From positions 1-22,304 of the forward strand of contig CAYUFF010000013.1 of the NCBI GenBank assembly GCA_964444075.1: 22,304 bases of DNA, in the 5' to 3' direction. This document shows positions 6,353 through 14,120 of this stretch, in pieces (within the stretch, counting starts at the first letter, position 1; each line of letters opens with the position of its first letter). A model generated the notes under the pieces. It ran no database searches and had not been told where the DNA came from. It saw only the letters and a program-made list of their open reading frames with translations. The position numbers were made by a program, and so were the translations under genes. The DNA is from CAYUFF01 sp964444075 (GTDB lineage Archaea > Aenigmatarchaeota > Aenigmatarchaeia > CG10238-14 > SCSR01).

Positions 6353-7522
6353 ATGGAGGAGTTCAACCCTTGGTGGAGAGGGGAGGAAGATAAGGACATA
6401 GAGGAATTCAACTCGCTCGAATATAAATACTACCCGCGATGGCTTGACCAAGTTTCGCTAAGGGGGTTCAGCCTGAACTTTGTTCTTGGCTTCAGGAAAA
6501 CCGGAAAGACGATGGGAATAAAGCTGTTGATTAACGAGCTTCTCAAGAGTCACAGCCCGTTTTCGATATTTTTCTTCAGGGTGGACATACTCGACGATTA
6601 TCGGGAGCTCTACGAGGTCTTGAAATCCTACTGGAAGTTTAAGGAGGAAAGAAGGATAAAAGAATGCTTCATCTTCCTGGACGAAGTAACGCTGCTAGAA
6701 AATTGGTGGAGGGCCGTGAAAGTTTTCATAGACGAGTATAAGCCTAAAGAAGCTGTGTTTGTGTTGAGCGGTAGCGCTTCCATGTTCTTCCACGGGAAAG
6801 CAGAGACGTTCAGCGGGAGGAGGGGGAGCGGAAAAATCGTGAACGTCCTTCCGTTATCCTTCCACGAATACTTCAGCCTGTTCAAAAAGCCAGCGTTAGC
6901 CTCTACCTTGTCTGAAGCCTTCGCGTCCTACTTGAAAACAGGCGGTTTCCTCGGCGTGCTCAACAAAAAGGTGAGCGAGGAAGACATAATCCTGGGAATA
7001 AAGAACGACTTGCGACTCGTCCGCAAGTCCGTGAACATAGGGAAAGCAATCTTGGGCAGCGTGCTCGAGAAAGCACCTTCTCCCTACAGTTACCACACCC
7101 TAGCTAGGGACCTGGGAATTTCTGTGAAAACTGTGATAGAGTTCTTGGAACTTTTCGAGGAAATGTTCCTACTGAAGGGAATTTTCCACCAAGGCTTGGA
7201 CGGAAAGGTGCGCGAAAGGAAAGAGAAGAAGTTTATCGTAAGGGATCCTTTCCTCACGAGGTCGATCTCCATCTGGACGGGGAAAGAGCTCAAGAAGGAC
7301 TTCCTCTACGAGTGGATAGTCCAAGAGCACTTGCTGAGGAAGTTCGGAGAGGTTTACTACTACAGGAACAAGTACGAAATAGACTGCATAGCTGGCAGTC
7401 TGAAGGTCGAAGTAAAAGCCGGTAAGCCTCACAGGAGGTATCCGAAGGGTGTTACGATTCTCGAGGAGGAGGACATACCGTGGTTTTTGGTAAGGTTATT
7501 TACTAGGAGCAAAAAATCGTGA
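6353..7522 (+). CDS. Archaeal AAA ATPase with C-terminal nuclease-like (DUF4143) domain, copy 2
   Basis: A 389-aa paralogue of the upstream gene with the same domain order: FNPWWRG opening, Walker A GFRKTGKT (46-53), Walker B FIFLDEVT (107-113, D110/E111), a GSAS sensor, FSGRRGSGK, a winged-helix segment SYHTLARDLGISVKTVIEFL, and the C-terminal EIDCIAGSLKVEVKAG nuclease-like motif. The first ~320 residues are clearly diverged from copy 1 (many changes per line, different N-terminal spacing), but the last 61 shared residues are identical, and the DNA too. It has its own TATA box. Function is unknown; paired paralogues could form a hetero-oligomer or be tandem defence/mobile-type ATPases. Confidence 0.85.
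   Translation: MEEFNPWWRGEEDKDIEEFNSLEYKYYPRWLDQVSLRGFSLNFVLGFRKTGKTMGIKLLINELLKSHSPFSIFFFRVDILDDYRELYEVLKSYWKFKEERRIKECFIFLDEVTLLENWWRAVKVFIDEYKPKEAVFVLSGSASMFFHGKAETFSGRRGSGKIVNVLPLSFHEYFSLFKKPALASTLSEAFASYLKTGGFLGVLNKKVSEEDIILGIKNDLRLVRKSVNIGKAILGSVLEKAPSPYSYHTLARDLGISVKTVIEFLELFEEMFLLKGIFHQGLDGKVRERKEKKFIVRDPFLTRSISIWTGKELKKDFLYEWIVQEHLLRKFGEVYYYRNKYEIDCIAGSLKVEVKAGKPHRRYPKGVTILEEEDIPWFLVRLFTRSKKS
7319..7495 (+). repeat. 177-bp identical block, copy 2
   Basis: Partner of 6105-6281, offset 1214 bp, same strand and frame. The identity ends within a few codons of each stop. Confidence 0.95.
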
Positions 7523-7534
7523 AAACGTCCAAGG

Positions 7535-7541
7535 CTTTAAG
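7535..7541 (+). promoter_or_regulatory. TATA box of the thioredoxin-like gene
   Basis: CTTTAAG centred about 28 nt before the GTG start at 7566. Confidence 0.45.
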
Positions 7542-7565
7542 TAGGCGAAGGGGGAAATAAAACTC

Positions 7566-8252
7566 GTGGGAAGGAAAGGAATTAGGCTGCAGTTGATCTT
7601 GCTTTCACTCTCGTTCAGCCTATTCATGTATTTACTCGGAGTCTTCACTGGAGTTTACCTGGAGAACTTGAAGTATGCCGAAGCCGAGAAAAAGCTTGAA
7701 AGCCTTCTATCCAATTTGGAAAGAGTGGACTACGAGCTCTCCGAGCTCAGAAACTTTCTCCTCATATCTTCCTTGCCCAAGGAGAGCAAGTGTAAGCTTG
7801 TCGAAAAGTCCTTCGAGAAAGTTTACTCAAAGCTGAAAGAATACTATCCGTTGTTGCCCTACAGGTTGGAGGAGTATGAGCGCGGTGGGAAAGTTTCCGA
7901 GAGGTATCAAGAGGTTAAGAAGGCTTATATGAAGGCTTCCGTCGACGCCTGGCTAATTTCTCTTGAGCTTTCGAGCTGCAACGAGAGTTACGTGCCAATC
8001 CTTTACTTTTACTCGCGGAACTGCTCTTCCTGTGTACAGCAGGGTGTGGTTCTCGACGAGTTCAAGCGCTACGCCTCTTCTAAAGGCTATGTTCCGCTAG
8101 TCTTTACGGTAGACAAGGACCTTGGGATTGAGAACGTCAAGCTCGTCGTAAAGAGTTTCGAGGTGAAGGAAGCGCCCTCGATAATCGTCAACCACACGCT
8201 TCTATCTGGCTTTACCTCCCTTCAAGTACTTAAGGACGTAACCAAAGTTTGA
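7566..8252 (+). CDS. Membrane-anchored thioredoxin-fold protein
   Basis: A 228-aa protein starting at GTG. It has an N-terminal membrane helix (about 8-30), a coiled-coil stretch (36-66), a helical middle, and a C-terminal thioredoxin-like domain: PILYFYSRNCSSCVQQG (144-160) holds the CSSC redox pair (Cys153/156) after the usual strand, and EAPSIIVN (202-209) provides the cis-proline loop. The domain probably faces outside, where it would reduce, oxidise or shuffle disulfides of envelope proteins; two further cysteines (76, 138) may form a structural pair. Its last 51 bp overlap the convergent membrane gene 8202-8513. The fold call is fairly safe; direction of redox chemistry is not. Confidence 0.75.
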   Translation: MGRKGIRLQLILLSLSFSLFMYLLGVFTGVYLENLKYAEAEKKLESLLSNLERVDYELSELRNFLLISSLPKESKCKLVEKSFEKVYSKLKEYYPLLPYRLEEYERGGKVSERYQEVKKAYMKASVDAWLISLELSSCNESYVPILYFYSRNCSSCVQQGVVLDEFKRYASSKGYVPLVFTVDKDLGIENVKLVVKSFEVKEAPSIIVNHTLLSGFTSLQVLKDVTKV

Positions 8253-8513
8253 GAAAGCGAGCGAGAAGGAGAAGGAGAAGAGGGCAACATAAGTTACGAT
8301 GCCCTTAACATCCAGGTTCTTCACGAGCAGAACGATCTTCCCTAGGGTAGAGAAAGGTGTGAAGAGGTATATGACGTAAGTCTGGAAGAAATAGCTAAGG
8401 TCTTCGCGGAAGTAGAGGGTGTCGTTGAGGGCGTAGAGGAAGGAAAATATCAGGAAGAACGCCAAGATTCTCTTCAGGGTTATCGTGATCACTTTCTCTT
8501 TCTTCCTTCCCAT
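8202..8513 (-). CDS. Small multi-pass membrane protein, unknown
   Basis: A 103-aa hydrophobic protein with a basic start (MGRKKEKV) and two or three predicted helices (about 10-31, 43-65, 71-92). I do not recognise a family. It starts 11 bases after the stop of 8525-9160, with GGTGGC just upstream of the ATG as a Shine-Dalgarno, so the two are an operon and likely partners. Its 3' end overlaps the convergent thioredoxin-like gene, which supports the reading only weakly. Confidence 0.6.
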   Translation of the reverse strand: MGRKKEKVITITLKRILAFFLIFSFLYALNDTLYFREDLSYFFQTYVIYLFTPFSTLGKIVLLVKNLDVKGIVTYVALFSFSFSLAFSNFGYVLKYLKGGKAR

Positions 8514-8524
8514 TGTCAGCCACC

Positions 8525-9160
8525 TTAGAAAACGAGAGCAAGCAAAAACCTTACCACCGCTTTCCTGAATCCCTCCTCGCTCTTTCCCTGGATGATTACC
8601 GTGTAGCCCTTTATCTTTATTCCGGTCTCGTTGGAAATTACAGGCGGTACCAAAGCTATCGCCGGCGATTCCGAAGAGGCGTTCTCAAAACCTTCTACGG
8701 AGGTAACGTGAAGTGGAAATATGGTTAGCATCCCTTTCCTCTGCGCCTCGTGGAATTGAGTGTAGTTCGCTACGGGAACCGGAGGCCTTCCTTGGTGTGT
8801 GTAGAGCAGGGTTAGCTTGCTCGCGATCTCTATGCCTCCTAGCGCAACCAAAGAATTTTGCGAGGTGTTCTCGAAGATTATGTAGACGTTTTTCAACGAT
8901 GGGTTGGTGAGGAAAGTTTCTTTCAGCCACTTTTCCTCCTCTTGAGAAAGCTTTATCTCTTTTTTCACCTCTTCTAGACTCACGCCTTTGAGGAACTTTT
9001 CGAACGAAAACGGGATTCCCTCGTAAACTATCGTAGAGCCTTCCGTAGCTTTTGGCGAGCGAAGATTGGAAAGGACAATAGCTAAGCCCGCGAGTACCAC
9101 AAAGAAACCCAACAAGAGAAACGCTTTCTTCCCTATGCTCAACCTAATCCTTACCTTCAA
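8525..9160 (-). CDS. Membrane-anchored extracytoplasmic protein, unknown
   Basis: A 211-aa protein with a basic N-terminus, one membrane helix (about 12-32, KAFLLLGFFVVLAGLAIVL) and a soluble domain outside. The start is a TTG, supported by GAGGTGA six bases upstream. The end, PAIALVPPVISNETGIKIKG then a short strand and KAVVRFLLALVF, has an alternating strand-helix layout reminiscent of the C-terminal region of S-layer proteins and of other archaeal envelope proteins, but that is only an impression. It sits just downstream of the S-layer gene on the same strand, separated by a T-rich terminator, and heads a two-gene operon with 8202-8513. Confidence 0.65.
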   Translation of the reverse strand: MKVRIRLSIGKKAFLLLGFFVVLAGLAIVLSNLRSPKATEGSTIVYEGIPFSFEKFLKGVSLEEVKKEIKLSQEEEKWLKETFLTNPSLKNVYIIFENTSQNSLVALGGIEIASKLTLLYTHQGRPPVPVANYTQFHEAQRKGMLTIFPLHVTSVEGFENASSESPAIALVPPVISNETGIKIKGYTVIIQGKSEEGFRKAVVRFLLALVF

Positions 9161-9191
9161 CTATACTCACCTCTAACACAAGAAATTGACA

Positions 9192-9212
9192 AGAAAGAAA
9201 AAGAAAAAAATT
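9192..9212 (-). terminator. T-rich terminator of the S-layer gene
   Basis: On the minus strand a run of seven T, then five T and three T separated by single C, lies 35-55 bases past the S-layer stop: a typical archaeal T-rich terminator without an obvious hairpin. Confidence 0.6.
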
Positions 9213-9245
9213 CACAAATTCCTTACGGCAGCCTTAACGGCCGGA

Positions 9246-11399
9246 TTAAGCCGGTGTTATCGTAGGCTTGGCGGCCAGGGTTTCTGTTATTATCACTTTC
9301 GCTGCGTCTACGTCTGCCAATCCTCCTTCAGCCGATGGCAAAGCGTGGTTTTGTACTACTCTTGCAGCAGCTCTTGTATCTTCACCGTACCATCCTGCCA
9401 CTACCATCGCGATCTTACCTTCTGCAAAGACTCCTTCTCTGACTTCTATTACTGCGTTGTGAGTGTTAGCCTCGATACCCATCGCGCTGGCGACTTCCTC
9501 TGCCGTCATTCCTTCGACTGGCCACGTCAAGTTGTAGAATTGCGCGGCCAGCCTGTTGACGTAAGGACCTCCGACTATGATTACGTGGTGAGCAGTTGGG
9601 TCGAGATTCGCGTCAGTATCCAAGTAACCGACTACCTCAGTTATAGGAACGTATTGCTTGACTTTTTCTCCTTCTGCAGGAGCTGCCGCTTTCTCGGCGC
9701 CCATCAAGAGCTCGAACTCTGGCTTACCTTCGTAGCCAGGCAATACTACTACGACCTTATCATCGTCAGCATTGGACTTAACGTTCTCGACGACAATTGC
9801 TGAAGCAGCATCCAAGTAATTCTTTTCGAAATCTCCGATGTTAGCTCCGCCTATGATAACGTCAGCAGCCTCCGCTTCTCCCTTCTTGCTTCCCAGTATC
9901 CAAGCACTACCATCTGACGAAAGTCTGTACTGCATCCTCATGAGCTCTCCAGAAGTATCGTTGAGTGTGATGTTTGTGCCCGTCACACCGCTAGCAGTAT
10001 TGTTGGCGAGTATTATTTCGTACTCATGTTCGCCCGCGGTAATCGTTATTCCAATAAGCTTTTCTGTCTTTAGGTTAACCTCCTTTACTAAGTAATACTT
10101 CTCTTCCTTCTCGTCGTAAGCGATCACCATCGCTTCTCCGCTTGTAGCGTTTCCTCCTATCCAGAGCTTCTTGTAATCTTCACCTCCGTAAGATAAAGCG
10201 TACTCAATACTTGGTGCTATCTCCACGGTCTTTATCGTACCCAACTTTTTACTCAAATCGCTACTGTAAACTGTTAAACTAACAGGCTTAAACTCCACTT
10301 TTACAGTTTCCGTTGCCTTAGGGCCTATGAACCTAAGCTCGCCCTTGCCTCCTGGTACTTTCACGGATTCTCCAGCTTTGAGCTTCACGTCTTCCTCAGG
10401 GGCGTAGTAAATTTCTATGTAATCGCCTTTGGTAATCTGTCCTGGAGTTTGTAAGTAGAGATGCATCGTCCAATCTTCGTTTCCTGGGAATTCATCTCCC
10501 GTTCCGTATATCTTTTCGGTTTCCTTACCGGCAACCAGCTTTACTTTGGATTCTTCTGGAGCGTCCTCCCAGTATACTAGCTTAAGGACTTTTACTTTGA
10601 AATCGGCTGTTGAATATTCCTCATCCTTTCCTAGTACATTATAAGTACCGTCTACCCAAATTTCAGCTTGGGTGCTACTTATTCTTCCGATCTTTATAGT
10701 ATGTCCTTCTATCGTGGTTTCTTCGTCTTTCTTCAGCCAGACTACTTGACCTACGAGAGCGTCAAGCCTCTTATCATTAGTCACATTGATTATCCTGAAA
10801 GTGGTTCCAGCAACATCTACATCCAGGGTCTTATCTATGCTTCCTCTCAAGGTTATGTTTTCCTTGAACTCAACTCTGAACTTCAACGCGTTAGCTTCTC
10901 CTGCACCCTGCTTAACCTTCAAGATGTAGTAACCGTTTATATCGTTTCCTTCTTCATCCTCGTTGACAGCCTCAATTACTGCACCAGCATCATAGACTGG
11001 TGTTATCAACTGTTCTACCACTCTGTAATTTTCTCCTTCATAGGAAATTTCATAATCTTTCAACAAGGTGAGTCTTGGAGGCACTGTACCAGGTTTTACC
11101 GTCTTCTCGAAAAATTCTGTTTGTAATTCGCTCTCTGTAGCAACCTTGTATAAACCATCGTACTCGGCAGCACCGGTTACTTGAGTTGCAACTTCCTTGT
11201 AAGATAGCTCAGCCAAAGTTACTGCTATGTTAATAGCTCCTACTACGTCGATAGTCTTAGCGTTCTCACCTACTACGATTACAGGAATCTCTGTGAAGAA
11301 CGTTGGGTAGTCCTTCAGAGAAATCGCCATACTGCTAGTAGCTGCTAGTACCAAGGCCATTAAGGCCGCCAACCCTCCTATGCCAGCGTACCTTTCCAT
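9246..11399 (-). CDS. S-layer protein
   Basis: A 717-aa surface-layer subunit. The N-terminus MERYAGIGGLAALMALVLAA followed by TSSMA is a cleavable signal peptide; the mature part begins with strands matching archaeal S-layer N-domains (VGENAKTIDVVGAINIAVTL), then a long beta-rich, acidic body. The C-terminal part has the S-layer C-domain pattern HHVIIVGGPYVNRLAAQFYN and KIAMVVAGWYGEDTRAAARV, as in methanococcal and thermococcal S-layer proteins. Seven N-X-S/T sequons are present, consistent with N-glycosylation. No C-terminal membrane helix or sorting tail is seen, so attachment must be by another means. A strong GAGGTGGAGGG Shine-Dalgarno and a ~90-nt leader precede it, unusual here and in keeping with very high expression. 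It would form the crystalline outer coat. Confidence 0.93.
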   Translation of the reverse strand: MERYAGIGGLAALMALVLAATSSMAISLKDYPTFFTEIPVIVVGENAKTIDVVGAINIAVTLAELSYKEVATQVTGAAEYDGLYKVATESELQTEFFEKTVKPGTVPPRLTLLKDYEISYEGENYRVVEQLITPVYDAGAVIEAVNEDEEGNDINGYYILKVKQGAGEANALKFRVEFKENITLRGSIDKTLDVDVAGTTFRIINVTNDKRLDALVGQVVWLKKDEETTIEGHTIKIGRISSTQAEIWVDGTYNVLGKDEEYSTADFKVKVLKLVYWEDAPEESKVKLVAGKETEKIYGTGDEFPGNEDWTMHLYLQTPGQITKGDYIEIYYAPEEDVKLKAGESVKVPGGKGELRFIGPKATETVKVEFKPVSLTVYSSDLSKKLGTIKTVEIAPSIEYALSYGGEDYKKLWIGGNATSGEAMVIAYDEKEEKYYLVKEVNLKTEKLIGITITAGEHEYEIILANNTASGVTGTNITLNDTSGELMRMQYRLSSDGSAWILGSKKGEAEAADVIIGGANIGDFEKNYLDAASAIVVENVKSNADDDKVVVVLPGYEGKPEFELLMGAEKAAAPAEGEKVKQYVPITEVVGYLDTDANLDPTAHHVIIVGGPYVNRLAAQFYNLTWPVEGMTAEEVASAMGIEANTHNAVIEVREGVFAEGKIAMVVAGWYGEDTRAAARVVQNHALPSAEGGLADVDAAKVIITETLAAKPTITPA

Positions 11400-11411
11400 C
11401 TTCCCTCCACC

Positions 11412-11462
11412 TCAAACTTTTTCAACAGCCTGCTTGTCATCCTCATCCTTAATCTCCTTCAT
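11412..11462 (-). other. 16-codon open frame in the S-layer leader
   Basis: ATG-KEIKDEDDKQAVEKV-stop inside the predicted 5' leader, in the same frame as the S-layer gene, with its TGA inside the S-layer Shine-Dalgarno. It could be a leader peptide, or chance. It has no clear Shine-Dalgarno of its own. Confidence 0.3.
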
Positions 11463-11510
11463 CGCAGACTGCCTTGGGATTTTCTAGTTGAATGTTAGCA
11501 TTATCTGGTA

Positions 11511-11520
11511 TTTATAATTT
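11511..11520 (-). promoter_or_regulatory. TATA box of the S-layer gene
   Basis: AAATTATAAA followed by TACC on the minus strand, the best TATA match in the window; predicts transcription start near 11490 and a leader of about 90 nt. Confidence 0.65.
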
Positions 11521-11864
11521 ACTCGAAACTGTTTCGATTGTTTCTGGAGTTGTACCTCAAGTTTTTTCTTTTCCTGAAAAAAGCAAAATTATTAGCTTTA
11601 ATTGTTTCTGCAGCAAAATATTCATTTTTTTCGAGTATTTAAGAAATTTTTTCCGAAGAATCTTTTTCACCAGAACCCAAGCACGGTTTCCCACGGTTTT
11701 CAAAGAAGAGCAGCTTAATCTTTTTCTCGTCCACAGCGACAAAAATTTGAAAAAATGTCACAATCGCTGCTACAAAAACACAAGCTTTCATCTATCTTGA
11801 GACTTAGCTCTCAAAAACAATCCTCAGAATTAAATCCAAAATTCCCAACGCCCAACGCCGAAAA
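11521..11864. other. AT-rich intergenic region
   Basis: About 340 bp between the S-layer promoter and the SAM synthetase promoter. Short frames occur on both strands, but they are lysine- or phenylalanine-rich products of AT-rich DNA and match nothing I know. I see no RNA gene, repeat or clear remnant. It may simply insulate two divergent strong promoters. Confidence 0.5.
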
Positions 11865-11871
11865 TTTTAAG
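11865..11871 (+). promoter_or_regulatory. TATA box of the SAM synthetase gene
   Basis: TTTTAAG centred about 28 nt before the ATG at 11896; it supports the short N-terminus over the in-frame ATG at 11755. Confidence 0.55.
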
Positions 11872-11895
11872 CTTCCGAGACGCTTAATTACAAAA

Positions 11896-13113
11896 ATGAG
11901 CTATAAAATCGTCGTGGAAAGATTGGGTAAGCTTCCGACCTTTAGGCAAAGAGTCGAGATAGTAGAGAGAAAGGGTATAGGACATCCCGATACCATCGTC
12001 GATGCAATCGTGGATAAGATTTCCGTAGAGCTTTCCAAGTACTATCTTAAAGAATTTGGAGAAGTAATGCACCACAACATCGATAAAGCCCTGCTTTCCG
12101 CTGGCGAAGCGAAGATAAAATTCGGAGGCGGTAAGGTAACGAAGCCTATGAAGGTCATAATAGGGGATAGGGCGACGTTTTGGGTTGGTGAGGAAAGAGT
12201 GCCAGTAGAAGAAATTGCCATAAAAACTTCGAAGCGGTGGTTCGAGGAAAACCTAAGGTTCGTCGACCCAGAAGAGCACGTGAGGTATCAGGTTGAGCTG
12301 AAGAAGGGTTCGGAAGCTCTCGTGGACATCTTCAAGAGGAAAAAACGAAAAGGCGTACTCGGAGCCAACGACACCAGCGCAGCCGTAGGGTTCGCTCCCC
12401 AGACTCCTTTGGAAAAGCTTGTTGTAAACCTTGAGCGCTTCCTCAACTCCAGGAGGTTCAAGAAAAGGTTTCCAGAGAGCGGTGAAGACATAAAAATCAT
12501 GGGCATACGAACTCGTAACGACATTGAGCTAATAATTGCGATGGCTTTCGTCGACAGGTTCATAGCTTCTGAGGACGACTACTTCAGGAAGAAGGAAGAA
12601 ATCCTCGATGAAATCAAGGATTACGTCTCGAAGAATTCGGATTTTTCAAGGGTTGAAATTAAGCTGAACCACCTCGACGCTAGGGGGAGGGGAATCGCTG
12701 GCCTTTATCTTACCGTGCTCGGAACTTGCGCAGACTCCGCGGATTGCGGTCAGGTAGGTAGGGGGAACAGAGCCAACGGCGTAATCTCGTTGAGCAGGCC
12801 AGCGGGTAGCGAAGCCGCCGCCGGTAAAAACCCCGTCTCCCACGTAGGGAAAATCTACTCGGCTTTATCTTTCTTGCTAGCCGAAAAGATTTACGAAAGC
12901 GTTGAGGGTCTTGAGGAGGTTACAGTTTGGCTCGTCAGCAGGATTGGAGAACCCGTAGATAAGCCTGCTTTGGTTAACGTTCAGGTAATCCCAGAAAAAA
13001 AGCTTGACAAGAGAGTTGCGAAAGAGGTTGAAGACGTTGTTACTGGCGAGCTTCAAAACGTTCCCAAGCTTTGCAAAAAGCTCGCGCTAGGAAAGTTGAG
13101 TCTGTATTATTAG
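11896..13113 (+). CDS. mat: S-adenosylmethionine synthetase, archaeal type
   Basis: A 405-aa enzyme making S-adenosylmethionine from methionine and ATP, with tripolyphosphate hydrolysis, in the cytosol. It is the archaeal MAT family, distant from bacterial MetK. Clear blocks are VERKGIGHPDTIVDAI (23-38), GANDTSAAVGFAPQTPLE, the central DRFI segment, and the long conserved GTCADSADCGQVGRGNRANG and SRPAGSEAAAGKNPVSHVGK blocks. Length matches the family (about 400). The ATG at 11896 is preferred because the extra 47 residues from an upstream ATG are low-complexity and the TATA spacing fits. It faces the radical SAM operon end to end; SAM is that enzyme's cofactor, though this may be chance. Confidence 0.96.
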   Translation: MSYKIVVERLGKLPTFRQRVEIVERKGIGHPDTIVDAIVDKISVELSKYYLKEFGEVMHHNIDKALLSAGEAKIKFGGGKVTKPMKVIIGDRATFWVGEERVPVEEIAIKTSKRWFEENLRFVDPEEHVRYQVELKKGSEALVDIFKRKKRKGVLGANDTSAAVGFAPQTPLEKLVVNLERFLNSRRFKKRFPESGEDIKIMGIRTRNDIELIIAMAFVDRFIASEDDYFRKKEEILDEIKDYVSKNSDFSRVEIKLNHLDARGRGIAGLYLTVLGTCADSADCGQVGRGNRANGVISLSRPAGSEAAAGKNPVSHVGKIYSALSFLLAEKIYESVEGLEEVTVWLVSRIGEPVDKPALVNVQVIPEKKLDKRVAKEVEDVVTGELQNVPKLCKKLALGKLSLYY

Positions 13114-13123
13114 CTTAAACTTC

Positions 13124-14098
13124 TTAAGCTTCTGGCGATTCTAGCCTGATCATTCTTAGAAGTTCCTCGAAAGTATACTCTTCATCTTCCGCTAACCCTT
13201 CGAACTCATAAGCAAGCGGTAAGATAGAAGTCTCTCTAAAGTTCTCCATCAGTCTTAACACGTTAGTTGGAAACTCGCTGCAGATAAGGATTCCTCCCAA
13301 ACACTCATCCCTTATTTCCTCAACGTACCTTAAAAGTTGGGAAAGGTCTTCCTTTCTGGCACGACCCTTCTTCACTTCCACGACGATTTTCCTGCACACA
13401 CCTTCGGGATGCTTCTCCTTTATGAAAATATCCACATGTCCTTCTGGAAAAGCTTTTTCTCCCAACACCTCAAAATCGTTTGCTTCTAAACTTGGGTCGA
13501 AGCGATTGAGAATGTCTTGAAGGTTCTGTGGGTTTGCAAGATGACGCCTCACGATGGCTTGGAGTAATAGCTCGTGAAACCGAAAAATATATGGTGCTCT
13601 CGTCTTTCTCACGAAAGTTATCGTTGGTGTTATTCGCTCGTATTTTACGTCTAATCGCTCAACCTTACTTTTCCATACATTACCCATCTTCGAAACGGCA
13701 TAGAACGTTGAGGTGTCGGCCTGGAAATGTGTTTTCCTATAACCTCCTCTCAACATCAAATTTTCCGCGACGTAAGAGAACTCGACCCTCACCATAGATT
13801 CGTTCAGTTCGCGCAAAGGCTTAAGTAAAAGCCTGAAGGGAAAGTTATAAACTTTTTTGCCAAATTTCAACGGTTTCCAGTACGGTGGGGCTTCTTCAGC
13901 ATTTTCTATCGCCACTTTTTCGACAACTTCGTACAAGTTGAATATCCTAGCACCGTACATGAAAGAGACCTTATCACCTTCCTCTATCTCGTTAAACGTC
14001 CAAAATCCGTGAAGGGTGTTTGGGAATCCTGCGATGGAGTAGCGGATGCAAAGATTGAGATTTTCTCTGTTGGAAACTGCCAACAAAAAGTATGACAT
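13124..14098 (-). CDS. EVE/PUA-like domain fused to NucS-type nuclease domain
   Basis: A 324-aa two-part protein. Residues 1-95 (MSYFLLAVSN..., GFWTFNEIEEGDKVSFMY, YEVVEKV, PPYWKPL, FPFRLLLKPL) have the order of strands and aromatic residues of EVE/YTH-type PUA-like domains, which bind modified bases in nucleic acids. Residues 170-285 match the NucS/EndoMS (DUF91) endonuclease domain: GHVDIFIKEKH (220-230, D223), IVVEVKKG (238-245, E241/K243) and QLLRYVEEIRD (254-264), i.e. a complete D...ExK...Q-YxxE PD-(D/E)XK-family site. The NucS N-terminal dimer domain seems to be replaced. Such a build suggests a modification-dependent nuclease. GGTGG five bases before the ATG and a 22-bp gap place it last in the radical SAM operon. 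Nuclease part fairly sure, EVE part moderate. Confidence 0.7.
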   Translation of the reverse strand: MSYFLLAVSNRENLNLCIRYSIAGFPNTLHGFWTFNEIEEGDKVSFMYGARIFNLYEVVEKVAIENAEEAPPYWKPLKFGKKVYNFPFRLLLKPLRELNESMVRVEFSYVAENLMLRGGYRKTHFQADTSTFYAVSKMGNVWKSKVERLDVKYERITPTITFVRKTRAPYIFRFHELLLQAIVRRHLANPQNLQDILNRFDPSLEANDFEVLGEKAFPEGHVDIFIKEKHPEGVCRKIVVEVKKGRARKEDLSQLLRYVEEIRDECLGGILICSEFPTNVLRLMENFRETSILPLAYEFEGLAEDEEYTFEELLRMIRLESPEA

Positions 14099-14120
14099 TT
14101 AAACCACCTTCCGACGCGTT

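Noticed and set aside
9838..11126. Long plus-strand frames opposite the S-layer gene
   Set aside because: Shadow frames of a well-supported coding strand; serine- and tyrosine-rich mirror composition and no ribosome-binding or promoter signals.
11492..11800. Long plus- and minus-strand frames in the S-layer/SAM synthetase gap
   Set aside because: Products are low-complexity (F/L-rich or K-rich), they overlap each other and the S-layer promoter, and no start signals fit.
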